DNA of 64,000 nucleotides from Microcoleus sp. bin48.metabat.b7b8b9.023 (lineage in GTDB: Bacteria > Cyanobacteriota > Cyanobacteriia > Cyanobacteriales > Microcoleaceae). This document shows positions 1-10,147 of this stretch, piece by piece. The stretch spans positions 166,561-230,560 of the forward strand of contig NZ_JAAFKG010000002.1 of NCBI RefSeq assembly GCF_013299185.1, read 5' to 3'. A model generated the notes under the pieces. The model saw nothing but the letters and a program-made list of their open reading frames with translations, did not search any database and was not told where the DNA came from. The position numbers and the translations under genes were made by a program. Every line of letters begins with the position of its first letter. Positions within the stretch are counted from its first letter, which is position 1.

Positions 1-1
1 A

Positions 2-76
2 ATTGCAGATAAAACTATTCCGGAAATTAGGATTTTAGCCAGTAAAATTCACAAGAGATATGAAGACTCCCGATAG
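2..76 (+). CDS. C-terminal end of an upstream gene (partial)
   Basis: The frame beginning at base 2 is open for 24 codons and stops at TAG 74-76. It reads as a charged helical tail ending in HKRYEDSR. No start lies inside the window, so this would be the 3' end of a gene beginning upstream. Family and function cannot be judged from 24 residues. It could also be a chance open frame, although the absence of stops and the balanced composition favour coding. Confidence 0.4.
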   Translation: MADKTIPEIRILASKIHKRYEDSR

Positions 77-105
77 ATATCCCCCCCTATGCGAGATCAC
101 TGGCT

Positions 106-1155
106 ATGTCCCAAATAACAAATCCAACTCAACCCCTAAGCGTTCAACCGAACGCTATTGGCGGTTTAATTATTCAAGGCTCGCCCGATATACCAAACAG
201 GATTAACGGCAGTAGCGGTTCGGATCAAATCATTGTAGGTTCTGGTAACGATGAAGTAGCAGGTCTAGGTGGCAATGACATCATATTTGCTCTTGATGGC
301 AATGACACTTTGAGAGGTGGCGACGGCAATGATACTGTCTTCGCCGGCAAAGGCGATGATTTAATCGAGGGCGGTGCTGGCGAAGACGTTCTTTTTGGCA
401 ATCAAGGAGCCGATACCATCCGCAGCGGAGAAGGCAATGATACTGTTTTTGGAGGTAAAGGTGATGATTTCATAGACGGTGGCGGTGGCGATGACTTCCT
501 GTTTGGTGACCTCGGCAACGACAACCTTTTCGGCGGTGACGGCAATGACTACCTTGTCGGCGGTGAGGGCAACGACACAGTGAACGGCGGTGAGGGCAAC
601 GATATTGTCTTTGGCGGCGAAGGAAACGATATTTTGTTCGGCGGTAAAGGCGACGATATAGTCCAGGGCGGCCGTGGAGATGACTGGATCAACGGCAACT
701 TAGGAAATGACACCGTAACAGGTGGCAAAGGAAACGATATTGTGTTCGGTGGTAAAGGCAATGATATTGTAGAAGGCGGCCAAGGAAACGATATTATTTC
801 TGGGAACGCAGGAAATGACACCCTCACAGGTGGTGCAGGAGCAGATACATTCCGCTTCGAGTTTGTCGGTGCCGATAATATGGATACGCTGACAGATTTT
901 AATCCTACAGAAGATAAAATTCAACTCGATCGATCTGTATTTAATGCTTTGATACCGGGCAATCTAGTTGGCAACCAATTTATTACAGACCCCAATTTCA
1001 ATCCCAACACTCCTGGGACACCGGGCGCGGCTAATGTCATCTACAACCCGGCTGACGGTTTGCTGTACTACCGCAATCAAAACGGACAAGTTTCGATTGT
1101 TGCCCAAGTCGGTTCTAACCTGAATCTTGGGTCAAACAACTTTGAAATTATCTAA
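106..1155 (+). CDS. RTX-type calcium-binding repeat protein
   Basis: The 349-residue protein has roughly a dozen glycine- and aspartate-rich nonapeptides of the GGxGND(x)h type between about residues 35 and 250. These form calcium-binding parallel beta-rolls in RTX proteins. The last 100 residues (after GGAGADTFRFEF) match the non-repeat cap usually found after RTX arrays, which carries the C-terminal type I secretion signal. There is no N-terminal signal peptide, which fits type I export. No enzymatic domain is visible, so it is probably a structural or surface/extracellular protein. No type I exporter gene is nearby. The ATG at 106 is the only good start. A second, shorter RTX protein lies at 36617-37426. 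Confidence 0.85.
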   Translation: MSQITNPTQPLSVQPNAIGGLIIQGSPDIPNRINGSSGSDQIIVGSGNDEVAGLGGNDIIFALDGNDTLRGGDGNDTVFAGKGDDLIEGGAGEDVLFGNQGADTIRSGEGNDTVFGGKGDDFIDGGGGDDFLFGDLGNDNLFGGDGNDYLVGGEGNDTVNGGEGNDIVFGGEGNDILFGGKGDDIVQGGRGDDWINGNLGNDTVTGGKGNDIVFGGKGNDIVEGGQGNDIISGNAGNDTLTGGAGADTFRFEFVGADNMDTLTDFNPTEDKIQLDRSVFNALIPGNLVGNQFITDPNFNPNTPGTPGAANVIYNPADGLLYYRNQNGQVSIVAQVGSNLNLGSNNFEII

Positions 1156-1188
1156 GTTTCAACCCCATGTAGGGTATATCTACCATTC

Positions 1189-1298
1189 ACATATAGCTTT
1201 TATCACAAAGATTAGATACTCATGCGGATAGGGCATAGGGAATTGGGCATTGGGAATTGGGCATTGGGCATACCTCACTTTTTTGAGAACGACTATAG
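1189..1298. mobile_element. MITE-like element, degenerate copy D
   Basis: The left end (catatagcttttatcacaaag) and right end (tacctcacttttttgagaac, then gactatag) are imperfect inverted repeats. The same ends occur at 22481-22598, 29201-29315 and 60851-60990. The interior is made of GGGCATTG/GGGAATTG units, as in the copy at 60851. It has no coding capacity. The left arm is more decayed than in the other copies. Confidence 0.5.
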
Positions 1299-1354
1299 AT
1301 TTGAGATTTGAGATTGAGGGATTGATTGGTCAATACTTCTTTCTGATAATTAAT

Positions 1355-1583
1355 TAGATTTGAGAGTTTAGATTTTATTAGACTTGAGCCGTAGCCGTAG
1401 GGTGCGTCAGGTAGAATATTCTTCGTCTGTTCTCAAAAATAATCGCCCTGACGCACCCTACAATAACTATAGATTTGAGAGTTTAGATTTTATTAGACTT
1501 GAGCCGTAGCCGTAGGGTGCGTCAGGTAGAATATTCTTCGTCTGTTCTCAAAAATAATCGCCCTGACGCACCCTACAATAACT
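1355..1583. repeat. Tandem duplication of a 112-bp hairpin unit (GTAGGGTGCGTCAGG family)
   Basis: Two practically identical units follow each other, each starting at tagatttgagagtttag. Each contains the inverted pair GTAGGGTGCGTCAGG ... CCTGACGCACCCTAC around a ~35-nt loop. A related palindrome lies at 59070-59131, and a variant with different arms (GGGTGCGTCGCT/AGCGACGCATCC) at 9836-9900. The rest of the 1156-2087 gap holds the MITE copy above and AT-rich DNA with no supported gene. Confidence 0.7.
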
Positions 1584-2090
1584 TTGAATTTTATTGAATT
1601 TTAAAATACTTGAAGATATAAATCTAGTGGGAGAACAAGAGTCTATTTTTTTGATTCAACTCTGACGCTCCTGTGGGAAAGCAAGTATTTATTTTTTGCT
1701 ATGAAATGTTTTTGAGTTGATAACAAATAAGAAAATTCATTATATATAGCACTAACTCTTGCCAATCCTTTTTATGTGGATTATATATAGAGAAGGTGCG
1801 GTGTATTGCCTGAAAAACAGAGCGTAAATTCTGATTAACAACAAGCCTTGCTACTGTTACTCAGATCCGTCAGAACTTACGTACTGCTGCCCAAAAAACT
1901 GAATACTTTACTGATTCGAGGTAGGCAACGAAGTAGTTGAGTGAAAATACCTGGTTTCAAATACCATTGTCTCAAAATCATCCAACCCTAGGTTAGGGAG
2001 TATCCAAACCCATATCAATTAACGCTCCCCAATCGAAAATTCAAAATCGAAAATAGTAAGACGAGCCGTGCGTAAGTCCTAATCAGTGTG

Positions 2091-5000
2091 ATGTCAGTTA
2101 TGACTAGCGACCAAAATTTAGATAAAATAAGTAATTTAACTGCGATCGCCACCGAAGCGATCGCAGAAAATGCCAATTTAGATGTCAAAACTCTCTACAA
2201 GACTGGCACTGCTTTCCAACAGCAAGGAAAAATAGAAGCAGCGATTGATAGTTACCGGCAAGCGATATCCTGCTGGAAACAAAACTGCGATCGAGCAGTT
2301 TTGCCATGGGCCGTCAAAGCCTACAGCAATTGGGGCTGCATTCTGGCGCAGGAAGGCAAATTTGATGAAGCAATGGCAGTTTTTCAAGCGGGAATAGCTG
2401 TTGCGCCCGATGATGCTGCTCTGTACCATAATTTAGGTATTGTGCTGTTGGAAATGCGGAAGCCTCAGGAAGCGATCGCCCGTTACCGCCGCGCGATCGA
2501 GTTGCAGCCAGAGTTAGCTATCGCCCGTTACAATTTGGGGAAAGCTTTCCAACAGTTGGGGTTGCATACTTTTGCCGGAGAATGTTTCGATCGAGTAATC
2601 AGCCAAAATCCCGATCGAGTGGCGGCTTGGGGCGATCGGGCGATTTCCCTGATCGCACAAGGCAAATTAGCTGAGGCAATGGTATGTTTTCAAAATGCGA
2701 TCGCCCTCCAAAGCGAGTTTGTTGAGGGTTTTTGTCACCACGTAGAAATGCGGTTGACTTCTGTCGCAGAGCTCAATGAACTCGATCGATCTCAAATAGC
2801 CTGTGTCCGATTTCTCAGGCAACTTCAAGAAAAAAACGGCTCTAACTCTGCAATTTCTAGTCTTGCTCAAAATCCGCTGAATTTTTCATCATTGCTCCTC
2901 AATTTAGCAGATACTTACTTTCATCTGGGAAATGCCTTGGCTGAGTACGGCGGGCACGAACAAGCAGAACAATATTACCAAAAAGCTTTACAAATTCAAC
3001 CTAAAAATGCTGATATTTACTTGCGGCTGGCTGATTGCTTGAGCCGTCAGCAACGATTTTCGGCTGCGATTGTAATTTACCGTCTAGTGCTGGCAATTGC
3101 GGGCGATCGATCGGATATTTGCGAGGCGTTGCAGGCTGTATTGAAACAACAGCAAAACTTAATTCATTCTCCCTCAGCCCGCCTGGGGTTCAAACCCCAG
3201 GCTAATAGCGAAAGTCCACTAAAGTGGACTAAAGAGTCATGTTTTAGTCCTCGACCGAGGACTTCAGCTATGAGACAGGGGTTTCAACCCCTGTCGGAAT
3301 CTGAATCTGAACCTGAATCTGAGCTTAACTCTAATACCAATGTTTCACGAAATAACAGTATTCTTGTCCCCCCCCTTAGCAAGGGGGGGCTAGGGGGGGT
3401 CAAAGAGTGTTGCACAATTTTAGATAATAGGTATAACTCTAACTTTGAAATCATAAAATATCCCTCCACCGTCAATGAGAATGAACAGAAATCCGAATGT
3501 CATGGTTTAGATTGTCAGCGGTGTCTCAGGCGGATTTTCAAACAGTTTGAACCCGTGCATTTAGGTGATGGCGTATATTCTTGCGACGGCCAGACAAAAA
3601 CAGCTTTTGAGTCTCCGGAAACCTTTGTAACTTCGCTCCCCAACGGGCGGGCTTGGATTGTACCGCAGAAAAATTCTTGGATGATTTGCAATGCTATTGC
3701 AATTGTCGATTCAGGCGATCGGCTGTTACCCGAACTTTCCCGCGAATATCCGGGCGAGTTACCCGGATGCGAAAATCAACATTCTACTCAGCACAGGTTT
3801 TTGAAGTTAAAACCCGAAGAATTGCCGCCTTTAGAAAAGATAGACGGTACGGTGGTGGTATTGGCCGGACTTTCGGGAAATGTCTATTTTCACTGGATGG
3901 TAGATATCTTGCCCCGCATCGAAATTCTGCATCGTTGGGGTGTAAATCTGGAGGAGATAGATTGGTTTTTGGTGAATAGCTGCCAGCAGCCTTTTCAGCG
4001 AGAAACCCTGAAAGCATTGGGAATTCCTGAATATAAGATTATTGAGAGCGATCGCCATCCTTACATTCAAGCCCAACATTTAATTGTTCCCTCTTTTTCA
4101 GGATATTTGGGCTGGCTGTCAACCCAGGGGCTGGAGTTTTTGAGGCGAGTTTTTTCAAGAGAACAATCTTCTAAACTCCCAGAAAGTTCTGCTTGGGAGA
4201 GCAAAAATACTCACCCAGAACGCATTTATATCAGCCGCAACAAATGTAGCTACCGACGAGTTATCAATGAAGAACAAGTCATCGATTTTTTAAGCGGATT
4301 TGGCTTTGTTCCAGTGCTACTAGAATCTATGACTTTGAACGAGCAGATAGCTTTATTTGCTGGTGCCAAAGTAATTATCGCGCCGCACGGCAGCGGTTTA
4401 ACAAATATTATCTTCTGTTCTCCCGGAACAAAAGTAATTGAGCTGACCTCTCCGAATTATATCAGGCATTACTATTGGGCGATCGGTCAGCAGCTAAATC
4501 TCGAACATTATTACGTAACAGGAGAGAACTTTGAGTGCTATCCAATCCGACAGTTAATGTATCAAAATCCATTAACTGAAGATATTTTGGTGAATTTGAA
4601 GGATCTCAAAATAATGCTGGGCAATGTTAATGTCATTCCCTCAAAAAAACCACTAAATTTAATATCGCGAGAAAACCCTAAAAGAACCATCAAAATCATG
4701 AACCAAGAATCAGGCGATTATTTCCAAAAGCGGGCAGAGTTTTATTTAACACAAGGCAAGTTAGCTGATGCTCTAGCTGCTTGCGAGCAAGCCCTGAAAC
4801 ACCAACCTAATTTTGCGCCAGCTTACAAGACTTTGGGCAAAATTAGTGAAGCACAAGGAAATTCAGCTAAGGCAAAGCATTGGTACACAAAAGCTCTGGA
4901 ATTTCAGCCCGATTTTGCGGAAGTTTATTCTGACCTTGCCGCTCTGTATGCCGCAGAAAAAAATTGGGAAATGGCTTTAAATTGTCACCAAAAGTCAACC

Positions 5001-7745
5001 TCGATACCGATGAAAAATACGCCAGTAAATCAGAATGATATCCCAGGCATTTTAGGTTTCAATCCTGACGATATTGAAGTCTACATTCAAGGTGCAGAAT
5101 CGTTTTATGCTCTCAGGAAATTTGAGCAGGCTGCGACAGCTTGCCAGCGAGTTATCCAAGTTAAACCTGATGCGAGGGTTTATAAAATTTGGGGTAATGC
5201 TAGGCAAGCTCAAGGTAAGGTAGAGGAAGCGAAAAACTGCTACGCTAAGGCTATTGAACTCGATCCTGATTTTGCTGAAGCTTATACTAATTTGGGGACG
5301 ATTTATGCTCAGGAACAGCAGTGGCAATCGGCGATCGCATTTTACCAAAAGGCGATCGCCCTTCAGCCGAATTTAGCATCAACTTACCGAAATTTAGCTC
5401 GGGTGTGGGCGCAAATGGGGCAGCTATCGGAGGCTGACGGGTGCTGGTTTAAAGCGTATTCTCTGGAACCTGCCAAAGCCACGCCTGAAGAACACATCCA
5501 ATTGGGCGATAACTTTTTGAGGCAGAATCAGGTAACGCAGGCGATACGCTGTTACTGCCACGCGATCGAGCTAAACCCGAATTTTAACCAGGCTTACCAA
5601 CAGTTAGGCAATGCTCTCAAAGCTCAAAGAAAGTTGCAGGAAGAAGTTGCCAACTATCGAAAAAATAGTGACAATGAGGCTAATCTTTCTGGGGATTTGT
5701 TGAATACAGTAGTGGTGGGTGCCAATCCAAAAGCTGAGTTACCTCAGAATCCCCAAACATCTACTTTGCAGGCAAATATTCCAGCTAATTTTTTGCAACT
5801 AGATTCGACAACTTCTGCTGAACAACCTCGCGTACAGTTGCAGCAACAGCAAACAATTCCTGCTGTACCGCAACTGTTAAATACGATCGCCAATCCGGCA
5901 AATTCTGCACCCGCTGTTCCCCACTCGGCTGATGTTTCGCCCCAGGTGACTGTTGTTGACAGCGGTTTTGCGACAGATTTTCGGAGGCAGGATACCGCTG
6001 ATAACTGCATTCAGCGGGCAGAATCCTATTGCGCTCAAAAACAATTCGATCTGGCTATTGCTGAGTGCAAGCGAGCCATTGAGATTCAACCCGATGCGGT
6101 GGCTGCTTACAAACTGTGGGGCAGTCTTTTGCAAGGGCTGGGGAATTTAGAAGAGGCGATCGAGTGCTATCAAACAACTATCAAAATTAACTCTAATGAC
6201 GTGCAAGCGCACGTAAATCTCGGCAGTTTGTATGCCATGAAACAACAGCGACAGCAGGCGATCGCTTGCTACCAAAAGGCGATCGCCCTCCAGCCGAATT
6301 TAGCAGCAGCTTACCGGAATTTGGCTCGGGTGTGGACGCAGGATGGCAAGCTAGAAGAGGCGAATGAGTGCTGGTACGAAGCGTTTTCGTTGGAACCGGA
6401 AAAGGTATCGCCCAATCACCACTTTAAACTGGGAAATATTTTGTTTCGGCAAGGTAAAATTACTCAGGCGATCGCCTGTTACCAGCGCGCGATCGAGTTA
6501 AACCCGAACTTGGATGGTGTTTACCAAAATCTGGCGAAAGCGCTGACAAAAGAAGGCAAGTTGGATGAAGCTGCTGTCTGCTTGCAAAAAGCGGTGGCAC
6601 TTAACGGCAACTATTCAGTATCTAGTAAAGCAGTAGATTCTGTTCCCGCCACGACAGGGGTAAGCGCCCATCAAAACAGTCGCCAAACTGCGGCGGAAAC
6701 TGGGGATACAATTGTTTCTTCGGTAGAAATAAATAATCCTGCAAAGTCTGGGGAAACTCTCAAATTGTCTGCAAAGGCGATCGACTCTGGCAAACCTGTG
6801 ACAGTTGCCAATTCTCTCAGTACAGAAGCATACATCAAACAGGCAGAATCTTATTACGCCCAGGGTAAATTTGATGAGGCGATAAATGAGTGCAAGCGAG
6901 CCATTGAAATCACACCCGAGGCGGCAATTGCTTACAAGATTGCGGGGAATGCTACTCAAGCAATGGGAAAAGTTGATGCTGCTAGGTATTGGTACACTGA
7001 AGCCTTGGAGATTGAACCCAACTTTGCTGAAATTCATGCAAATTTAGGCAGCATCTACGCTCGTCAAAAACTGTGGCAAAAGTCAATTGTTTGTTATAAA
7101 AAAGCAATTGAAATTAAACCAGATCTCGTAGTGGCTTACCGGAATTTAGCTCAAGTTTTTGTGCAGTCTGGATTTCCACAAGTAGGGGCAGAATACTGGT
7201 ATGAAGCTCTCACTTTAGATATCAATTGGGCAACTGCTGAGGAACACTTTACTCTGGGCAATACTTTGCTACAGTTCGGTCAGTTGGAGAAGGCAATTTC
7301 CTGTTACCGACGGGCAATTCAGTTGCAGCCGAGTTATGCGGATGCTTATCACAATTTAGGAGAAATCTTGAGCGTTCGGGGTGAGTGGGAAGATGCGATC
7401 GCAGTTTACCAGCAAGCGATCGAACTGAACCCATATTATGAGGGGTCTCATTACAGTTTGGGGAAAGTTTGGGCTAGTCTCGATCGGCGGGAAGACGCGA
7501 TCGCCTGTTATCGGACGGCGATCCAATTAAATCCCCACTTTGCTCAAGCATATCAAAGTTTGGGGGAAGTTTTAGATAGTCGCGGTCAGTTGGATGAGGC
7601 GATCGGGTGTTATGAAAAAACCATTGAATTGAAACCTGATATCTGGGAACTTCACCAAAAGTTAGGTGATGCTTTGCAAGAAAAAGGCGAAATTGATGGA
7701 GCGATCCACGCTTACAACCGCGCCATAGAACTGGCAAATAATTAG
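2091..7745 (+). CDS. TPR protein with embedded GT61-type glycosyltransferase
   Basis: A protein of about 1,880 residues. TPR units run from about residue 34 to 350. A low-complexity linker follows (about 360-445). A domain at about 480-815 matches the GT61/DUF563 family: a glycan-transferase core with a GNVYFHWMVD segment and the C-terminal IIAPHGSGLTNIIF and TKVIEL motifs. From about 870 to the end there are three further TPR blocks, separated by Pro/Gln/Ser-rich linkers (about 1183-1303 and 1503-1580). It probably modifies protein or surface polysaccharide, with TPRs holding acceptors or partners. ATG codons at 2091 and 2100 and a GTG at 2088 are all possible starts, and no strong Shine-Dalgarno decides between them. 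The 360-445 linker is encoded by intergenic-type palindromic repeats (3176-3410). It heads a run of four co-directional genes. Confidence 0.85.
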   Translation: MSVMTSDQNLDKISNLTAIATEAIAENANLDVKTLYKTGTAFQQQGKIEAAIDSYRQAISCWKQNCDRAVLPWAVKAYSNWGCILAQEGKFDEAMAVFQAGIAVAPDDAALYHNLGIVLLEMRKPQEAIARYRRAIELQPELAIARYNLGKAFQQLGLHTFAGECFDRVISQNPDRVAAWGDRAISLIAQGKLAEAMVCFQNAIALQSEFVEGFCHHVEMRLTSVAELNELDRSQIACVRFLRQLQEKNGSNSAISSLAQNPLNFSSLLLNLADTYFHLGNALAEYGGHEQAEQYYQKALQIQPKNADIYLRLADCLSRQQRFSAAIVIYRLVLAIAGDRSDICEALQAVLKQQQNLIHSPSARLGFKPQANSESPLKWTKESCFSPRPRTSAMRQGFQPLSESESEPESELNSNTNVSRNNSILVPPLSKGGLGGVKECCTILDNRYNSNFEIIKYPSTVNENEQKSECHGLDCQRCLRRIFKQFEPVHLGDGVYSCDGQTKTAFESPETFVTSLPNGRAWIVPQKNSWMICNAIAIVDSGDRLLPELSREYPGELPGCENQHSTQHRFLKLKPEELPPLEKIDGTVVVLAGLSGNVYFHWMVDILPRIEILHRWGVNLEEIDWFLVNSCQQPFQRETLKALGIPEYKIIESDRHPYIQAQHLIVPSFSGYLGWLSTQGLEFLRRVFSREQSSKLPESSAWESKNTHPERIYISRNKCSYRRVINEEQVIDFLSGFGFVPVLLESMTLNEQIALFAGAKVIIAPHGSGLTNIIFCSPGTKVIELTSPNYIRHYYWAIGQQLNLEHYYVTGENFECYPIRQLMYQNPLTEDILVNLKDLKIMLGNVNVIPSKKPLNLISRENPKRTIKIMNQESGDYFQKRAEFYLTQGKLADALAACEQALKHQPNFAPAYKTLGKISEAQGNSAKAKHWYTKALEFQPDFAEVYSDLAALYAAEKNWEMALNCHQKSTSIPMKNTPVNQNDIPGILGFNPDDIEVYIQGAESFYALRKFEQAATACQRVIQVKPDARVYKIWGNARQAQGKVEEAKNCYAKAIELDPDFAEAYTNLGTIYAQEQQWQSAIAFYQKAIALQPNLASTYRNLARVWAQMGQLSEADGCWFKAYSLEPAKATPEEHIQLGDNFLRQNQVTQAIRCYCHAIELNPNFNQAYQQLGNALKAQRKLQEEVANYRKNSDNEANLSGDLLNTVVVGANPKAELPQNPQTSTLQANIPANFLQLDSTTSAEQPRVQLQQQQTIPAVPQLLNTIANPANSAPAVPHSADVSPQVTVVDSGFATDFRRQDTADNCIQRAESYCAQKQFDLAIAECKRAIEIQPDAVAAYKLWGSLLQGLGNLEEAIECYQTTIKINSNDVQAHVNLGSLYAMKQQRQQAIACYQKAIALQPNLAAAYRNLARVWTQDGKLEEANECWYEAFSLEPEKVSPNHHFKLGNILFRQGKITQAIACYQRAIELNPNLDGVYQNLAKALTKEGKLDEAAVCLQKAVALNGNYSVSSKAVDSVPATTGVSAHQNSRQTAAETGDTIVSSVEINNPAKSGETLKLSAKAIDSGKPVTVANSLSTEAYIKQAESYYAQGKFDEAINECKRAIEITPEAAIAYKIAGNATQAMGKVDAARYWYTEALEIEPNFAEIHANLGSIYARQKLWQKSIVCYKKAIEIKPDLVVAYRNLAQVFVQSGFPQVGAEYWYEALTLDINWATAEEHFTLGNTLLQFGQLEKAISCYRRAIQLQPSYADAYHNLGEILSVRGEWEDAIAVYQQAIELNPYYEGSHYSLGKVWASLDRREDAIACYRTAIQLNPHFAQAYQSLGEVLDSRGQLDEAIGCYEKTIELKPDIWELHQKLGDALQEKGEIDGAIHAYNRAIELANN
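3176..3410. repeat. Block of palindromic repeats inside the coding sequence
   Basis: Five different palindromes of intergenic character lie side by side and in frame: GCCTGGGG/CCCCAGGC (3181-3202), GTCCACT/AGTGGAC (3214-3229), AGTCCTCG/CGAGGACT (3245-3262), CAGGGG/CCCCTG (3275-3293) and CCCCCCTTAGCAAGGGGGG (about 3371-3390). The C/G-rich type recurs at 50660-50872 inside another gene. The encoded residues form a linker between TPR block 1 and the GT61 domain, so the insertions appear tolerated. Confidence 0.75.
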
Positions 7746-7830
7746 TTCTATATTTTCCGGATACTGATTCAGGAAATAGAATAATAAATCACAAGGATTT
7801 GACTGTATCAATTTTTAGCAGGTATAGGAT

Positions 7831-9831
7831 ATGAACAGCGAAACCAATAATATCATAGAATTCCCTCTTAATAACAATTCCGAGTCATTCCTCGCGCGCC
7901 AACCAATTGACAATTTGTTGAATCCGCAATCTTTGGCTTTAAAAAGAATCTACTTAGAAGGTGACGAACAAGATAGGAAGAAAGTGCGCGATTCCTATAG
8001 CATAGTCAATGCTAGCTTTAGCCATGCTAAACCTCACTACAGTTTAGGAAAAGTTTTTGCCAAAAAAGGAGAGTGGGATAAGGCTATTTCGTCCTACCGT
8101 CAAGCCTTAGATTTGACATCTGATTCAGCGGAAATTTACCAGAGTTTGGGAGACGCTCTTGTTAAAAAGAGCGAGTTAGATGAAGCTGTCATAATTTATC
8201 AAAAAGCGATCGAAATTCAGCCTTCTCTGTGGGAAGTCCACCACAATTTGGGGGATGTTTTGCAAGGACAAGGAAGATTGAATGAGGCTGTTGCTGCGTA
8301 TCGTCGGGCGATCGCCTTTAACCCCGATTTTTCTTGGTCGCACAATAATTTAGGGGATGTGCTGATTAAGCAGGAGAAATGGGAGGAGGCGGTTGAGGGG
8401 TATAAAAGTGCGATCGCCCTAAATCCAGGCTTCCATTGGTCTCACTATAACTTAGCGGATGCTTTAGTGCAGTTGGAGAGGTGGGAGGAGGCGATCGCGA
8501 CTTATCGTAGTGCCATTGAGTTAAAATCGGATTTGCCTTGCGTGCAAGAAAAGTTAGCCGATGCGCTGAAAAATCACAGTCCGCTGTCAGTCAAAGAAGC
8601 TATTAGTTGTTACAGTCAAGCTATTGAGGAAAATCCAGATAATATCAAAGTCTATCACAAGGCTTTGGAAGTTAATCCAAAAGATCCGCAACTCTATTTA
8701 GGTTTGGGTAATGCTCTCGCAAAACAGAACAATAGAGATGGAGCGATCGTATTTTATCAGATGGGGTTACAGTTCAAGCCTGGTGACTTTGAACTTTCTT
8801 TGCAGTTATCGAAAGCCTTGATAAATATCAAGGATGGATTTGAGGATCTGGCAATAGAGTCGCAAGCCGAGACGATCGATTTTTATAGCAAGCAGAGGGC
8901 AAATTATGTCAACTCCTCAAAAATGCTGTTACCAGTTCAATTCTCGCCGATCGCAAAATCTACACGATATCAAGTTGATATTGTTGTCTGCGTTCATAAT
9001 GCTTTAGAGGATGTGAAAGAGTGTTTAACCTCTATTGTCCGACACACCAAGGTTGACTATCGCTTGCTCATCGTAGATGATGGTTCTCAACCAGAAACTA
9101 GAGATTTTATTCAGGCGTGGGTTAAAGATGTTTCGCCAGCAATTGTTTTGAGAAATGAGACAGCCCGCGGTTATACCAAAGCAGCTAATATCGGTATGCG
9201 AGCCAGTACGGGTGACTATATAATTTTGTTGAATAGCGACACAATTGTCACACCTGGCTGGATAGAAAAATTAGTTGACTGTGCTAATTCACGAAAAGAT
9301 ATTGGCATAGTCGGGCCTCTGTCAAATTGTGCATCTTGGCAATCGATTCCCGAAATATTTGACAATAAGGGGGGCTGGATGATTAACAGCGTTCCTGATG
9401 GATTTTCACTGGAAACTTTTAGTCAATTGGTAGAGAATGTTTCGGAAAAGGCATTTCCAAGTGTGAATTTTGTTAATGGCTTTTGCTACATGATTAAGAG
9501 AGCAGTGCTTGAGGCAATTGGGTGGCTGGATGAAGAGAGTTTTCCCTACGGTTATGGGGAAGAAAATGATTTTTCAATTCGAGCTAGGAAAGCTGGGTTT
9601 AAACTAGCGATCGCTGACCATGCCTATGTCTATCACTCTAAGTCTAAGAGTTTTGGACACGAACGCCGTCAAGAGCTTTCTAAACAAGGTTCTACAGCGT
9701 TTAAACAGAAGCATCCCGATATTAATGTCAAAGCTTTGACTGAGGAAATCAAAAACAATCAAACTCTCGATCGTTTGCGCCTCAAGCTCCGCGAACATAT
9801 CATATTAAATCCGGGTTCATCCCCGTTATAA
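7831..9831 (+). CDS. TPR protein fused to family-2 glycosyltransferase
   Basis: A 666-residue protein. TPR units of about 34 residues (consensus W/NNLGDVL, EEAxxxYxxAIxLxP) fill residues about 65-340. From about 378 on there is a GT-A fold: YQVDIVVCVHN, IVDDGS, and the metal-binding LLNSDTIV (DxD-like), followed by VNGFCYMIKR and a YGYGEENDFSIRARKAG segment typical of rhamnosyl/galactofuranosyl-type GT2 enzymes. It likely transfers a sugar from a nucleotide donor to a growing glycan. It lies 85 bp after the GT61/TPR gene with AGGAT ahead of the ATG, so it could be co-transcribed. Confidence 0.88.
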   Translation: MNSETNNIIEFPLNNNSESFLARQPIDNLLNPQSLALKRIYLEGDEQDRKKVRDSYSIVNASFSHAKPHYSLGKVFAKKGEWDKAISSYRQALDLTSDSAEIYQSLGDALVKKSELDEAVIIYQKAIEIQPSLWEVHHNLGDVLQGQGRLNEAVAAYRRAIAFNPDFSWSHNNLGDVLIKQEKWEEAVEGYKSAIALNPGFHWSHYNLADALVQLERWEEAIATYRSAIELKSDLPCVQEKLADALKNHSPLSVKEAISCYSQAIEENPDNIKVYHKALEVNPKDPQLYLGLGNALAKQNNRDGAIVFYQMGLQFKPGDFELSLQLSKALINIKDGFEDLAIESQAETIDFYSKQRANYVNSSKMLLPVQFSPIAKSTRYQVDIVVCVHNALEDVKECLTSIVRHTKVDYRLLIVDDGSQPETRDFIQAWVKDVSPAIVLRNETARGYTKAANIGMRASTGDYIILLNSDTIVTPGWIEKLVDCANSRKDIGIVGPLSNCASWQSIPEIFDNKGGWMINSVPDGFSLETFSQLVENVSEKAFPSVNFVNGFCYMIKRAVLEAIGWLDEESFPYGYGEENDFSIRARKAGFKLAIADHAYVYHSKSKSFGHERRQELSKQGSTAFKQKHPDINVKALTEEIKNNQTLDRLRLKLREHIILNPGSSPL

Positions 9832-9835
9832 ATTG

Positions 9836-9975
9836 TAGGGTGCGTCGCTCACCGACAGCCTGGTTGATGGCGAGAATTATTGGTAGCGACGCATCCTAGG
9901 TCTTTGATATTGTTTCCGGCTGTATCGGAATTATTTAACCGCAGAGAACACAGAGAGCACAGAGGAAGAGAATAG
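9836..9975. repeat. Hairpin and dispersed repeat in the 316-bp gap before the third TPR gene
   Basis: A hairpin with arms TAGGGTGCGTCGCT and AGCGACGCATCCTA lies directly after the upstream stop codon and could act as a transcript-end structure. It is followed (about 9938-9975) by an inverted copy of the dispersed motif ccgcagagaacacagagagc. The complementary form of this motif (gctctctgcggttaaata) sits inside the amplified units of the sRNA array at 14911-16550. Confidence 0.55.
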
Positions 9976-10103
9976 AGAGATGAATGATTGAGATGAAGAG
10001 AGAATTTGATATGAGATCGCAAAGGAGGTAGCTAACCAGGATTTAGTATCATATCAAATCCGACTCAAAGCAAATGATTTTCGCTACAGGTTACTAGAAA
10101 ATT

Positions 10104-10137
10104 GTCAACTGTCAACTGTCAACTGTCAACTGTCAAC
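10104..10137. repeat. STRR heptamer repeat (GTCAACT)n
   Basis: Four to five tandem copies of the GTCAACT heptamer lie directly upstream of the third TPR/glycosyltransferase gene. This is the short tandemly repeated repetitive sequence class known from many filamentous cyanobacteria. Confidence 0.85.
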
Positions 10138-10147
10138 AGGGTTTTAT

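Noticed and set aside
549..924. Minus-strand frames within the first RTX gene
   Set aside because: They are shadows of the nonapeptide repeats (FPxPP/ISFP patterns).
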